Of a stretch of DNA of 64,000 nucleotides, positions 9,752 to 20,774 are shown one piece after another. Position 1 is the first letter of the stretch. The number at the start of each line of letters is the position of its first letter. Position numbers and translations under genes: made by a program. The notes under the pieces are model-generated. The model ran no database searches. It was not told where the DNA came from and saw only the letters and a list, made by a program, of their open reading frames with translations. The DNA is from PS1 clade bacterium (GTDB lineage Bacteria > Pseudomonadota > Alphaproteobacteria > RS24). The stretch covers positions 1 through 64,000 of the forward strand of contig QOQK01000001.1 of NCBI GenBank assembly GCA_003331985.1. The letters run 5' to 3'.

Positions 9752-10321
9752 ATGTCTTTAATGAATGAAAATTTAAGCGGGCAATTGCTTTTGGCTATGC
9801 CTGGCATCGGCGATCCAAGATTTGATCGCAGCGTTGTTTATATTTTTGAACATGGCCCTGATGGGGCAATGGGGTTTGTCGTTAATCAACCTGCCGAAGA
9901 TGTATCCTTAAACGATATACTTGAAAGTCTTGACCTGCCAGTCAGTGATAATGGAGACAGGGTAAAAGCCTATCTAGGCGGTCCGGTTGAAACCGGACGC
10001 GGATTTGTCTTACATACGAGCGATTATACAGCATCCACAACCAGCCTCGGAAATAATCACCGCATCGCCCTGACAGCTACATTGGAGATTATGGAAGTCC
10101 TCGGTAAGCATGGCGCACCTGATAGATCACTTTTATTTCTTGGCTATGCAGGTTGGGATGCAGGACAATTAGATGCAGAACTTCATGAAAACGCTTGGTT
10201 GGCCTGCGACGCAGATTTAGATTTGATTTTTTCAATTGATCCAGAAAAAAAATATCCGGCAGCTATGGCGCGGATGGGCATTGACCTTGGCAAGCTCAGT
10301 TCAGACCAAGGCCAAGCTTAA
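9752..10321 (+). CDS. YqgE/AlgH family protein (DUF179)
   Basis: Conserved cytosolic protein of unsettled function. The 189-residue product has the family's N-terminal block LSGQLLLAMPGIGDPRF, then YIFEHGPDGAMGFVVNQP and the later LGGPVETGRGFVLH and FLGYAGWDAGQLDAEL motifs. A second ATG at 9761 gives MNENLSG, closer to the usual family start, and may be the true one. The gene is divergent from the DsbD-N-like gene with a 68-base gap, so the two probably share a promoter region. Confidence 0.93.
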   Translation: MSLMNENLSGQLLLAMPGIGDPRFDRSVVYIFEHGPDGAMGFVVNQPAEDVSLNDILESLDLPVSDNGDRVKAYLGGPVETGRGFVLHTSDYTASTTSLGNNHRIALTATLEIMEVLGKHGAPDRSLLFLGYAGWDAGQLDAELHENAWLACDADLDLIFSIDPEKKYPAAMARMGIDLGKLSSDQGQA

Positions 10322-10335
10322 ATCTCTAATACCTT

Positions 10336-11283
10336 CTATTTTTCGGGTAATTTAATCGATATGACAACTGCCAGACATAGCAATATGGACGGGATGACAA
10401 GGAACATCTCAAGCCAGTCAACAGTCATAGCTCCCAGAAAGCCCGGGGAAAAATAATGTGCCCCCCAACCAAAAATAACGAATAACAATATCAGATCCAC
10501 ATTTAATATCACGCTGCGCCAGTATCTCTCTGAAATCGCCGATACCCGCATCATAGAGAGATGCGCAATAATCAATGCCAATGACATAAGAGCCATAGCA
10601 ATACGCAAATCGTTCAAATCCAAATAATTCATAAAAATCTGCCAGCGCACCAACATGATAACAACAAAAGAGAGCGCAAACACAGATGGAATAATCAGCC
10701 GCCTTCTGTTGCGTAAATAAGCGACGACCAGAGCAAGTGTGGCGACAAAAATCAGCGCGACCAAAACAAATTGGTGGAAATAAAAACGCTTCTGTTGAGT
10801 CTCAGATTTGTAGTCCGGATTCCACAACCAAAACTTAGTCTTGGTGGGAATATCACCATTTAAAATATATCTTCGAACAGCTCCGGGCGGGACTTCCCAA
10901 TCAATTTCATTATCCATGGCATCGCGTGGGGCAATCTCAGAGTCGTCAGAACTGATGAGCCGCAAATTAAATGGCACATTTAGCCTTGGATTTGTTGCTA
11001 TATGAAAAATATCCGGGCGGGAAAGTTCAAGCGTCAGATACATGGTCTCATCACCCGTATTCTGGATGGCAAAATCGTATATACCTGGCTTAACCTGCTT
11101 AATATGCCGCGTGAGATCTATATAACGCATATTGCTGGAGACAAGCACAACATCGACAGCCAAGGCTTTTGAAGGCAACAAAGCCTGTGCCGGAAGCAAC
11201 GCAAGGAAACACAAAAATACCAGAACAGCGTGTCGTAACAGCCGGATAACATTTACCCCTGTACTATCCGTGATTTTCTTCAT
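10336..11283 (-). CDS. Membrane protein with periplasmic beta domain and multiple helices, 7TM-DISM-like
   Basis: The 315-residue protein begins with a hydrophobic signal or anchor segment (about residues 15-42). A beta-rich extracytoplasmic domain follows (about 43-165), then at least five transmembrane helices to the C-terminus. The layout resembles the 7TM-DISM receptors, where a DISMED-type periplasmic domain precedes a membrane bundle. No histidine kinase, GGDEF or other output domain follows: the protein ends with IKLPEK after the last helix. It lies downstream of thrC on the same strand, 58 bases away, at the tail of the cytochrome oxidase cluster. The family assignment is my inference from topology; a novel membrane protein is equally possible. 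Confidence 0.55.
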   Translation of the reverse strand: MKKITDSTGVNVIRLLRHAVLVFLCFLALLPAQALLPSKALAVDVVLVSSNMRYIDLTRHIKQVKPGIYDFAIQNTGDETMYLTLELSRPDIFHIATNPRLNVPFNLRLISSDDSEIAPRDAMDNEIDWEVPPGAVRRYILNGDIPTKTKFWLWNPDYKSETQQKRFYFHQFVLVALIFVATLALVVAYLRNRRRLIIPSVFALSFVVIMLVRWQIFMNYLDLNDLRIAMALMSLALIIAHLSMMRVSAISERYWRSVILNVDLILLFVIFGWGAHYFSPGFLGAMTVDWLEMFLVIPSILLCLAVVISIKLPEK

Positions 11284-11341
11284 TGTTTCAGTATATCACG
11301 GAATACCGGCAAAGTTAAAAGCCGTTCAGTGCCAAATTTCT

Positions 11342-12748
11342 TCAGTCAGTTTTTTTCTGGCGAATAAAGTCTTGAACCTGGGCAAGATCATTAGGGTAAG
11401 TTTCGTATGTTTCGTCTTGCTTCATCATCACCTTAACCCTTTCCGGGGTAACGATAATTTCTTCCGCCTGACGATTGCAGGCCTTTTCGACAGAGGCAGG
11501 AAATTTTGCAGGATGCGCGGTGGCAAGCGTCACTATGGGCGTTGAAACCGGTAAGTCACTCCGCAGTGCCGCACCATATCCAACAGCGGTATGCGGATCG
11601 AGCAACATCCCATCCTTCTCAAACATATCCTTAATGATTTTTGCAGTCTCAACTTCATCAACACGCTCAGCGGCAAAGCTTCCGCGAATAACATCAAGCA
11701 CATTTGAAGAAAGTGAGAATTTTCTTTTTTCAGTCAATTCTCTCATTAAGCGACAAACTTCAGCAGCATTGCGGCCAGTGGCCTCAAACAATAGACGTTC
11801 AAAATTACTCGACACCTGAATATCCATACTCGGACTGGTTGAGGCTACGACATCCCCAATTTCATAAGTACCTGTCTTGAGCACCCGCGCGAGAATGTCA
11901 TTTATGTTTGTCGCAATCATAAGTTGCGCGATTGGTAATCCCATCTGCTTGGCAACATATCCGGCAAAAATATCGCCAAAATTTCCAGTCGGAACAGAAA
12001 AAGCAACCTCTTTATCAGGACCACCCAACTGCGCTGATGCCGTGAAATAATAAACTGTTTGCGCCATGACACGCGCCCAGTTAATTGAATTCACACCCGC
12101 TAGACCGGTTTCGTGACGGAAATCCGCATCGTTAAACATATCTTTGACGAGCGCCTGACAATCGTCAAATGTACCGTCAATAGCAAGCGCATGAACATTT
12201 GAGTCCGTCGGAGTTGTCATTTGTTTTCTTTGAACGTCGGATACACGCCCCTCGGGAAAGAATATGAAAATATCTATATTTTCGCGTCCGCGAAACGCCT
12301 CAATTGCTGCGCCGCCCGTATCCCCTGAGGTCGCTCCGATAATTGTTGCGCGTCGACCACGACGTAACAAGGCTTCATCCATTAAACGCGCGAGAAGTTG
12401 CATAGCAACATCTTTAAAGGCAAGGGTCGGGCCATGAAAAAGTTCCAGCAAATAATGCTGCCCGCCCAACGGCACAACAGGTGCAACATCAGGAACTTCA
12501 AAGGCCTGATATGCGGACTCCAGAATTTCCCTGAAGCGGTCATTATCAGGCGTGCCGCCAATAAAGGGCTGCAAGACCTCATAGGCTACCTCGGCATAGG
12601 ATTTATCCTTGAAACTCGCCAGCGTTTCGCGCGACAGGCGCGGCCAACTTTCAGGCACGTAGAGTCCACCATCAGTCGCCAGACCCGCCAGAAGCGTATC
12701 TGCAAAATCAAGAACCGGGGCGGTGCCGCGTGTGCTGATATATTTCAC
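11342..12748 (-). CDS. thrC: Threonine synthase
   Basis: ThrC is a PLP enzyme that turns O-phosphohomoserine into threonine. The PLP lysine is K112 in HGPTLAFKDVAMQLL, and the phosphate-binding loop is ATSGDTGGAAIEAF. The 468-residue length and N-terminal MKYISTRG...LLAGLATDGGLYVPE are those of the longer proteobacterial class. The start overlaps the SURF1 stop by one base, so it is probably transcribed with the oxidase assembly genes although its role is amino acid synthesis. ThrB, the preceding enzyme in the pathway, is encoded at 6.8-7.8 kb. Confidence 0.96.
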   Translation of the reverse strand: MKYISTRGTAPVLDFADTLLAGLATDGGLYVPESWPRLSRETLASFKDKSYAEVAYEVLQPFIGGTPDNDRFREILESAYQAFEVPDVAPVVPLGGQHYLLELFHGPTLAFKDVAMQLLARLMDEALLRRGRRATIIGATSGDTGGAAIEAFRGRENIDIFIFFPEGRVSDVQRKQMTTPTDSNVHALAIDGTFDDCQALVKDMFNDADFRHETGLAGVNSINWARVMAQTVYYFTASAQLGGPDKEVAFSVPTGNFGDIFAGYVAKQMGLPIAQLMIATNINDILARVLKTGTYEIGDVVASTSPSMDIQVSSNFERLLFEATGRNAAEVCRLMRELTEKRKFSLSSNVLDVIRGSFAAERVDEVETAKIIKDMFEKDGMLLDPHTAVGYGAALRSDLPVSTPIVTLATAHPAKFPASVEKACNRQAEEIIVTPERVKVMMKQDETYETYPNDLAQVQDFIRQKKTD

Positions 12749-13509
12749 TACTCTGTCTCGTTTTCAGGTTTCGCACGATTAGTCTGCTTTATGAGCCACT
12801 GCACATAAACAATTACAAGAGCCAAAGCAAGACCGTACCATGTCACAACATATTCTAAATGCCGATTCGGTAAATTGACCCGTGTTTGTCCACCAATTGG
12901 AGCTTGAACTGGGAAGACGTTTTCCGGTTTTTCTAGACTATCAATAAAAAAAGGTGCAATTGGCCAGCTATTCTTTTCATAACCGGCATTCTCTGCCATG
13001 GCATTAACATCTTTTACAAACCAGAGATTATTATCTGGCTCATCGGGCGGCTCAAATACATTCCGTTCACTGGGCCAGACCATCAACCCTTCTAAACGGA
13101 CTTTACCTGAAATCTGACCGTCTTGTCGGGTAGCGGAGGCTTGCTGAGATGCTGGGATATAGCCACGATTCACCATAACAATTCGTTCCTCACCTATCAC
13201 AAAAGGTGTAATGACCTGATAGCCTGGACCAAATTTTTCATGATGCACAAACCAGAACTGCTCTACTCGATGATCAAACACGCCCTCTATAAAGACCGGT
13301 TGGTACATATAGTCATCAGAGGAAAGTTTATCCCATTCGACTGGCGGTGGAACAATTTGAGCGGGGGCAGCAAGACGCGCCTCAATCACTTCAATAAGGT
13401 TTTTTTTCCATGTCAGACGCTCCATCTGCCAATTGCCGAGACTTACAAGAAAGGCCAAGACCGGAAGGCAAATCAGTGTCGGTATCAAATAAACCTTTAG
13501 CTGCGTCAT
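12748..13509 (-). CDS. SURF1 family cytochrome c oxidase assembly protein
   Basis: SURF1 proteins help insert heme a into subunit I of cytochrome c oxidase. The 253-residue product has the typical two-helix topology: an N-terminal helix (about residues 7-26) with LGNWQMERLTWKKNLI just after it, a periplasmic domain with FVHHEKFGPGYQVITPF and VMVNRGYIP, and a C-terminal helix beginning RHLEYVVTWYGLALALV. These are the defining SURF1 motifs. It is located between the DUF983 gene and thrC at the end of the oxidase cluster, as in other alphaproteobacteria. Confidence 0.94.
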   Translation of the reverse strand: MTQLKVYLIPTLICLPVLAFLVSLGNWQMERLTWKKNLIEVIEARLAAPAQIVPPPVEWDKLSSDDYMYQPVFIEGVFDHRVEQFWFVHHEKFGPGYQVITPFVIGEERIVMVNRGYIPASQQASATRQDGQISGKVRLEGLMVWPSERNVFEPPDEPDNNLWFVKDVNAMAENAGYEKNSWPIAPFFIDSLEKPENVFPVQAPIGGQTRVNLPNRHLEYVVTWYGLALALVIVYVQWLIKQTNRAKPENETE

Positions 13510-13534
13510 AACTCAATCCGCAAATAAGCGGGCA

Positions 13535-13903
13535 TCACTTACCCTCATTGTGCTTGTCATCATTACCCTTGTGAAGTCTGCCTTCATGCGCATTGTGCCG
13601 ATATTGGGAATGAATTAGCCAAGCTTTAGCAGGACGCAACATCATCATCGGTACAGCAAAGCCAATCGGAAGCCAGATGGCGAAATGTATGATGTAAGCG
13701 GGTTGCCAGCGTAATTCGACATAAAGTGCTGCCCCGGTTACGAGCAACCCAGCCAGCATAATCACAAATACAGCAGGACCATCACCTGTATCTATCTGAC
13801 TATAATTAAAGTTACACCCCGAACAGCTTTTGGGCAGTGACAAGAAACCCTCAAACAATGGGGTCTGCCCGCATGCAGGGCATCTTGATGAAAAAATGCC
13901 CAT
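13535..13903 (-). CDS. DUF983 family zinc-ribbon membrane protein
   Basis: Small protein of 122 residues. The N-terminus carries two CxxC-type pairs, CPACGQ and CSGCNF, that should bind zinc, followed by two transmembrane helices (FVIMLAGLLVTGAALYVE and FAIWLPIGFAVPMMM regions) and a His-rich basic tail. DUF983 genes regularly lie between ctaE and SURF1 in alphaproteobacterial oxidase operons, as here, but their molecular role is not known to me. Eight bases separate it from ctaE. Confidence 0.9.
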   Translation of the reverse strand: MGIFSSRCPACGQTPLFEGFLSLPKSCSGCNFNYSQIDTGDGPAVFVIMLAGLLVTGAALYVELRWQPAYIIHFAIWLPIGFAVPMMMLRPAKAWLIHSQYRHNAHEGRLHKGNDDKHNEGK

Positions 13904-13911
13904 ATTTGTCC

Positions 13912-14745
13912 TTAATGGGCTGCCGGAGTTCCCGCGCCAATGATGTAAATCACCACAAACAGGAATAGCCAGACAACATCAACAAAGTGCCAATACCAAG
14001 CAGCGGCTTCAAAGCCAAAATGCTGTTTAGCCGTAAAGCCACCATTCAGTGCGCGTAACAAACAAACCAGCAAGAAGATGGTACCAACAAGTACGTGGAA
14101 ACCATGAAACCCGGTTGCCATATAGAAAGTCGCGCCGTAAATATGACCTGAAAAACCGAAGGCGGCGTGTTGATATTCATATACTTGGAATACTGTGAAT
14201 AATGCGCCAAGCGCGACAGTCAGCACGAGACCCCATTTAAGCTCTTCACGATTATCTTCAAGCAATGCATGGTGCGCCCATGTCACAGTCGTGCCGGAAG
14301 TCAGCAATATCAGTGTATTAATCAGTGGCAAATGCCATGGGTCAAAAGTTTCAATACCTTGAGGTGGCCAATGTCCACCCGTCAACTCTGTTCTGGAATA
14401 CTGAATGGCTTCACCCGGATAAAGGCTTGCATCAAAATAAGCCCAGAACCAGGCGACAAAAAACATAACCTCAGAGGCAATAAACAGGATCATGCCATAG
14501 CGGTGGTGAAGTTGAACAACAGGTGTATGGTCGCCACTATTAGCTTCAATAATAACATCCCGCCACCATGACACCATGGTGTAAAGCACACCCATCAGGC
14601 CAATGAGCATCACCCATGGACCATTATCGTGAAAGAATAAAACTGCCCCAACAGCCATTATAAAAGCACTTAGCGAGCCAACAAACGGCCAAGGACTCGG
14701 ATTGACAAGATGATAGTCGTGTTTTTTAGCGTGTGCATCTGCCAT
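13912..14745 (-). CDS. ctaE: Cytochrome c oxidase subunit III
   Basis: Core subunit of the aa3-type cytochrome c oxidase, a membrane protein of seven helices. The 277-residue sequence has the family features [50 protein letters not shown], the glutamate-rich [13 protein letters not shown] and the C-terminal [17 protein letters not shown]. It is placed after ctaG and before the DUF983 gene, in standard alphaproteobacterial order. Confidence 0.97.
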   Translation of the reverse strand: MADAHAKKHDYHLVNPSPWPFVGSLSAFIMAVGAVLFFHDNGPWVMLIGLMGVLYTMVSWWRDVIIEANSGDHTPVVQLHHRYGMILFIASEVMFFVAWFWAYFDASLYPGEAIQYSRTELTGGHWPPQGIETFDPWHLPLINTLILLTSGTTVTWAHHALLEDNREELKWGLVLTVALGALFTVFQVYEYQHAAFGFSGHIYGATFYMATGFHGFHVLVGTIFLLVCLLRALNGGFTAKQHFGFEAAAWYWHFVDVVWLFLFVVIYIIGAGTPAAH

Positions 14746-14790
14746 TTTTTTCCCCTGTATTCATAGCGTAGGCATTTCTTTGAATGCTTA

Positions 14791-15399
14791 CTAACCCTGC
14801 GGTATCTGTTTTGTGTTTAACGTCGTCTGATTGGATACCTTTTCAGACGTCAATTTGGATTTTAAAAAGAAAGTATAAGACAAGGTGATGGTTTTGACAT
14901 CCATCATCTCTTCATCATCTACAATTTCCGGATCAATAAAAAATGTCACCGGCATATCTACTGTCTCGCCAGGCGCCAAAGTTTGCTCAACGAAACAGAA
15001 ACAATCAATTTTTGAAAAATAATATCCGGCTTTTTGCGGTGTTACATTAAATGTCGCCGTGCCTGTTATCTCTTCATTAGTTGGATTATGAGCCTTATAA
15101 AAAGCCAGACCAGTCTCACCGATTTTCAAACTCACGGCATCATCAGGCGCCGTAAACTCCCAAGGCATTTGGCGGTTACGTGACGCATCAAAACGAACTG
15201 TCACCTGTCTTTCGATAATTGTGTCCGATGCTGTCTCAGCACGATTGGTGGTACCCGCATACCCCGTAACACGGCAAAATAGGTCGTAAAGCGGAACGGC
15301 GGCATAAGCCATACCCCCCATAAAAAGAACACCGGCTAGACAAAACCCAACGGTTCTGTTTAAAGCAGGCGATTTTTTTCGGGGAGACTGTGTTGACAT
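14791..15399 (-). CDS. ctaG: Cytochrome c oxidase copper chaperone CtaG (Cox11)
   Basis: CtaG delivers copper to the CuB centre of subunit I. The 202-residue protein has one N-terminal helix (TVGFCLAGVLFMGGMAYAAV) followed by VPLYDLFCRVTGYAGTT and a periplasmic Ig-like domain carrying the copper-binding motif KIDCFCFVEQTL. All are diagnostic for Cox11. It lies just downstream of the 54-residue membrane gene and upstream of ctaE. Confidence 0.96.
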   Translation of the reverse strand: MSTQSPRKKSPALNRTVGFCLAGVLFMGGMAYAAVPLYDLFCRVTGYAGTTNRAETASDTIIERQVTVRFDASRNRQMPWEFTAPDDAVSLKIGETGLAFYKAHNPTNEEITGTATFNVTPQKAGYYFSKIDCFCFVEQTLAPGETVDMPVTFFIDPEIVDDEEMMDVKTITLSYTFFLKSKLTSEKVSNQTTLNTKQIPQG

Positions 15400-15420
15400 G
15401 AGTAACCTTTAATAATGTCC

Positions 15421-15585
15421 TTATAATGCTCTTTGCACGATATTCGAGCCAAGCTTGACCACCGTGACAAGGAAGAAAAGTACAACAAAACCCGCAAGTA
15501 CCCAGCCCATAACAGCGGCTCTTTTGCGTCGACGAGCGAGCAATTCATCACTCCATTCAGGTGTTCCTTCGAATTCTTCTTTCAT
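15421..15585 (-). CDS. Small single-helix protein in the cytochrome oxidase operon (CoxF-like)
   Basis: A 54-residue reading frame lies exactly in the gap between ctaB and ctaG. It starts with ATG at 15585 and ends with TAA at 15421. The N-terminal half is charged (EEFEGTPEWSDELLARRRKR), followed by one hydrophobic helix of about 20 residues (VMGWVLAGFVVLFFLVTVV) and the short tail KLGSNIVQRAL. Tiny one-helix proteins at this position occur in other alphaproteobacterial oxidase operons, and the charged-then-membrane pattern supports a real gene. Its function is not known to me; assembly or stability of the oxidase is the natural guess. Confidence 0.8.
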   Translation of the reverse strand: MKEEFEGTPEWSDELLARRRKRAAVMGWVLAGFVVLFFLVTVVKLGSNIVQRAL

Positions 15586-15598
15586 TTTAAACACCTAT

Positions 15599-16573
15599 CT
15601 AAATACCAATGAGCTTGTCGGCAGGAAATCCAGCAAAAAGCAGGAATAAATACAAAATGGAATAAGCAAACAGTGCCTTAGATGCAGCCGCTTGCCGCGC
15701 GTCAGGTGCGATGAAAAGCCAGAAGCTCATAGCAACAAACACGGCGCTTAAAGCTGTTGAAAACAGAGCATAAAAAAGACCTGCATGACCCAACAGAGCC
15801 GGTAAAGCAGCAAATCCAGCCATGACAAGCGAATATGCAAGGATCTGAAAACGCGTATTTTTTGATCCGGCAACCACAGGCATCATAGGGATATTATTCT
15901 CTGTGTAGTCCTTGTTTTTCAAAAGAGCCAACGCCCAGAAATGCGGGGGCGTCCAGAAAAAGATAATCGCAAACATTAAAACAGGAAGCACATCCACTGT
16001 GCCAGTTGCGGCTGCCCAGCCTACGACCGGTGGAAAAGCCCCAGCGGCACCACCAATCACGATATTTTGAGCCGTATGGCGCTTGAGCCATACAGTATAA
16101 ACCACCGCATAAAAGAAAATCGTGAAGGCCAAAAGTCCGGCTGACAACCAATTGACGAAAACGCCGAGACACATAACTGAACCTGCAGACAGTGTCAGCC
16201 CGAAACCCAAAGCCGAGTCTTTAGAAACCCTACCCGATGGGATGGGCCGTGTTCGTGTGCGCTCCATATTGGCATCAATATCTGCGTCATACCACATGTT
16301 CAGTGCGCCTGAAGCCCCGGCACCAAGTGCTATCAGCAACAGAGCTGTAAAGGCTACAACCGGGTGTACCCCTCCATCTGCACCAGTCGGTGCCATAATC
16401 ATGCCAATAAGTGTGGTGAACACAACCAGAGACATGACGCGGGGCTTGAGCAATTCAAAATAATCAGCAGCGCTTGCCATCTCAGAAACCATCTCTTTGG
16501 TCGCATCTGAGACATCATCCGCTCTGGGGACGGATGTGTCAAAAACTGGCAAGTCGGTGCTGTTATTCGCCAT
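15599..16573 (-). CDS. ctaB: Protoheme IX farnesyltransferase (heme O synthase)
   Basis: CtaB attaches a farnesyl group to heme b to form heme O, the precursor of heme A. It is a polytopic UbiA-superfamily enzyme. The 324-residue sequence contains the Asp-rich motif ALNMWYDADIDANMERTRTRPIP and the second motif region WTPPHFWALALLKNKDYTENNIPM, together specific for heme O synthases. It follows ctaD by 17 bases. An N-terminal cytosolic extension of about 35 residues precedes the usual YFELLKPRVMSLV start of homology. Confidence 0.96.
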   Translation of the reverse strand: MANNSTDLPVFDTSVPRADDVSDATKEMVSEMASAADYFELLKPRVMSLVVFTTLIGMIMAPTGADGGVHPVVAFTALLLIALGAGASGALNMWYDADIDANMERTRTRPIPSGRVSKDSALGFGLTLSAGSVMCLGVFVNWLSAGLLAFTIFFYAVVYTVWLKRHTAQNIVIGGAAGAFPPVVGWAAATGTVDVLPVLMFAIIFFWTPPHFWALALLKNKDYTENNIPMMPVVAGSKNTRFQILAYSLVMAGFAALPALLGHAGLFYALFSTALSAVFVAMSFWLFIAPDARQAAASKALFAYSILYLFLLFAGFPADKLIGI

Positions 16574-16590
16574 AGGTAGTATCTCCGAGC

Positions 16591-18213
<1,623 letters not shown>

Positions 18214-19068
18214 TTATTTTGATAATTGTGTGGCTGAAACTTCTGCCAGATTGGTGTTAGCTCCGTCATAAGAAGCAAATTCAACTTTGGCTTGCTCAAC
18301 CCAAGCAGCAAATTCTTCTTTTTCGACAACTTTAACCATTATCGGCATAAAAGAATGGCGAATGCCACAAAGCTCGGAACACTGACCATAATAGGTGCCT
18401 GTTTTGTTGGCTCTGAACCATGTTTCGTTGAGGCGTCCGGGATAGGCGTCCATTTTGACACCGAAAGAGGGCATAGCCCAATTGTGAATGACATCTGCAG
18501 CAGTCACAAGAACACGTACCGTTGTATCAACAGGCACAACCACTGCGTTATCTGTTGACAACAAGCGTGGCTGACCTGGTTGCAATTCATCCTCTTCAAG
18601 CATCAGCGCATCAAAAGCAATATCGCCATGGTCGGGATATTCATATCCCCAATACCACTGATAGCCCGTCGCTTTAATAGTCATGTCGGCTTCAGGTGTC
18701 GCCTGATCATATAGAAGGCGAAAAGACGGCACGGCGATAACCAACAGAATCAAAATCGGGATAACTGTCCAAACAACCTCAATCATCGTGTTGTGGCTCG
18801 TTTTGGATGGCACAGGGTTGGCTTTGGCGTTAAAGCGCACCATGACATACACCATTAAACCCAGTACAAAAACTGTAATGGCTGTCATGAGAATAAGCAG
18901 GAAATCATTAAAACTGGTAATCCGCGCCATCATATCTGTCGCGGCAGGTTGAAAACCAAGCTGCCAAGGCTCAGGCTGTGCAGCACGAGCAGACGTTATT
19001 CCCATCAAGCTCATCACACAGAAGGCAAGCAGCTTTGCGGAAGGATTAGTTATGTTATTCAGGCGCAT
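18214..19068 (-). CDS. ctaC: Cytochrome c oxidase subunit II
   Basis: Subunit II receives electrons from cytochrome c through its dinuclear CuA centre. Ligands are present in GQCSELCGIRHSFMPIMV plus the upstream HNWAMPSFGVKMDA histidine. A signal peptide is followed by two helices and the periplasmic cupredoxin domain, with the aromatic region GYQWYWGYEYP in the expected place. I chose ATG 19068, which has AAGGG 8 bases upstream and begins directly at the signal peptide; the frame is open to 19158. First gene of the oxidase cluster, divergent from tldD. Confidence 0.96.
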   Translation of the reverse strand: MRLNNITNPSAKLLAFCVMSLMGITSARAAQPEPWQLGFQPAATDMMARITSFNDFLLILMTAITVFVLGLMVYVMVRFNAKANPVPSKTSHNTMIEVVWTVIPILILLVIAVPSFRLLYDQATPEADMTIKATGYQWYWGYEYPDHGDIAFDALMLEEDELQPGQPRLLSTDNAVVVPVDTTVRVLVTAADVIHNWAMPSFGVKMDAYPGRLNETWFRANKTGTYYGQCSELCGIRHSFMPIMVKVVEKEEFAAWVEQAKVEFASYDGANTNLAEVSATQLSK

Positions 19069-19250
19069 GGAATTACCCTTAAATTCAGTTGGTTGATTAC
19101 ACATATAGTATAATAGCCCACTGCACAAAATCACTGAATTAAGTGACCATGCGACCAAATGCCCAAAACAGAAACTATAATCTAAAAATCAATCTCAAGC
19201 TGTAAGGAACAAAAAAGTGGCATTTAAAATTGAGCATGTCAGACTAATTT

Positions 19251-19280
19251 TTGACATCAATATCATACGCAACATATTAT
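19251..19280 (+). promoter_or_regulatory. Probable sigma-70-type promoter of tldD
   Basis: TTGACA (19251-19256), a perfect -35, is followed after 18 bases by TATTAT (19275-19280), with an AT-rich run beyond it. It is located about 55 bases upstream of the tldD start, within the 266-base divergent region between ctaC and tldD. Confidence 0.6.
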
Positions 19281-19334
19281 TATATAAACGATACGCCTAA
19301 TCATGGAAATCCCCTTAATCAGAAACGGTGAGAT

Positions 19335-20753
19335 ATGAAACCCGAAAATTTATTTTTTGACACTTCCGGCCTCGACCAAGATCACGTACAACGTCTTACT
19401 GAAGAAGCTCTGACTGGCGCCGATGACGGAGAACTTTTTATGGAGCATACGCTGTCAGAGAGTTTTTCATTTGATAATAATAGATTACGTGCCGCCAATT
19501 TTGATACATCCCGTGGATTTGGCCTGCGTGCGGTTAAAGACGAAACTGCAGGATATGCGCATAGCACAGATTTGAGCGAAACAGCCATTAAACGTGCGAC
19601 TTCTGCTCTTTCACCGGTTATTTCAGGTCATAGCGGAACGATATCCGATGCCCCAACAAAAACCGAAACAAGCCTCTATACGGACTCCAACCCGCTAGAA
19701 GGGGAAGGCTTCTCAGACAAAGTCAAAATTTTAGAAGATATTAATGCCTATGCACGCGCCAAAGATAACCGCGTCAGGCAGGTCTCTATTGGTCTTTCAG
19801 GCGAATGGCAGGCTGTTGCGATTATCCGACCTGACGGGCAGCCTGTTTTTGATGTGCGGCCCCTTGTTCGCCTTGATGTCTCAGTTGTTGCCGGCGAGGG
19901 TGACCGCCAAGAAAGCGGGCATTGCGGACGCGGTGGTCGTGCCGGATACGCTAAATGGCTTACCCCTGAAAACTGGCAAGGTCAGGTTGATGAGGCTTTG
20001 CGTTCAGCCCTAGTCAATCTTGACTCGGTTCCTGCGCCGGCAGGCGAAATGGATGTCGTTCTGGGCCCAGGGTGGCCAGGCATTTTATTGCATGAAGCAG
20101 TCGGTCATGGCCTGGAAGGTGACTTTAACCGGAAAAAAACGTCTGCTTTTTCCGATCGTATTGGGCAACGTGTTGCTTCTCCGGGTGTCACCGTGATTGA
20201 TGATGGCACCTTACCTGACCGAAGAGGCTCGTTATCTATTGATGATGAAGGCACACCGACCGAAAAAACTGTTCTCATTGAAGACGGGATTCTGACCGGT
20301 TATATGCAAGATCGCATGAATGCGCGCCTTATGGGCATGCAACCGACGGGAAATGGCCGCCGCGAGAGTTTTGCCTGTCAACCCATGCCGCGCATGACCA
20401 ACACTTATATGTTAGGTGGCGATAAAGATCCGGATGAAATTCTGGCAGATGTTAAAAAGGGTGTTTACGCGGTCAGTTTTGGTGGCGGGCAGGTTGATAT
20501 TACATCAGGTAAATTCGTGTTCTCTTGCACGGAGGCCTATCAAATTGAAGACGGGAAGTTGGGCGCACCCATCAAAGGCGCGACACTTATCGGCACTGGT
20601 CCTGAAAGCATGCAACGCATTTCCATGATTGGTAATGATATGAAGCTTGATGATGGGATTGGCACCTGCGGCAAAGACGGACAAGGTGTTCCAGTCGGTG
20701 TCGGTCAACCCACATTAAGGCTGGAAGGTCTTACTGTCGGCGGCACGGGCTAG
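19335..20753 (+). CDS. tldD: Metalloprotease TldD
   Basis: TldD is the catalytic subunit of the TldD/TldE heterodimeric zinc protease, which cleaves unstructured peptides and processes modified peptides and antitoxins in other bacteria. The zinc-binding HEAVGHGLEGDF motif is at about residue 252 and the C-terminal cysteine-containing segment SGKFVFSCTEAYQIEDGK is conserved. The 472-residue length is standard. The ATG has a GGTGAG ribosome site. Its partner is encoded about 3.4 kb downstream on the same strand (pmbA), with gshA, rsmE and ubiA between. Confidence 0.97.
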   Translation: MKPENLFFDTSGLDQDHVQRLTEEALTGADDGELFMEHTLSESFSFDNNRLRAANFDTSRGFGLRAVKDETAGYAHSTDLSETAIKRATSALSPVISGHSGTISDAPTKTETSLYTDSNPLEGEGFSDKVKILEDINAYARAKDNRVRQVSIGLSGEWQAVAIIRPDGQPVFDVRPLVRLDVSVVAGEGDRQESGHCGRGGRAGYAKWLTPENWQGQVDEALRSALVNLDSVPAPAGEMDVVLGPGWPGILLHEAVGHGLEGDFNRKKTSAFSDRIGQRVASPGVTVIDDGTLPDRRGSLSIDDEGTPTEKTVLIEDGILTGYMQDRMNARLMGMQPTGNGRRESFACQPMPRMTNTYMLGGDKDPDEILADVKKGVYAVSFGGGQVDITSGKFVFSCTEAYQIEDGKLGAPIKGATLIGTGPESMQRISMIGNDMKLDDGIGTCGKDGQGVPVGVGQPTLRLEGLTVGGTG

Positions 20754-20774
20754 AAAGATCAGGCTGTTTAAAGG

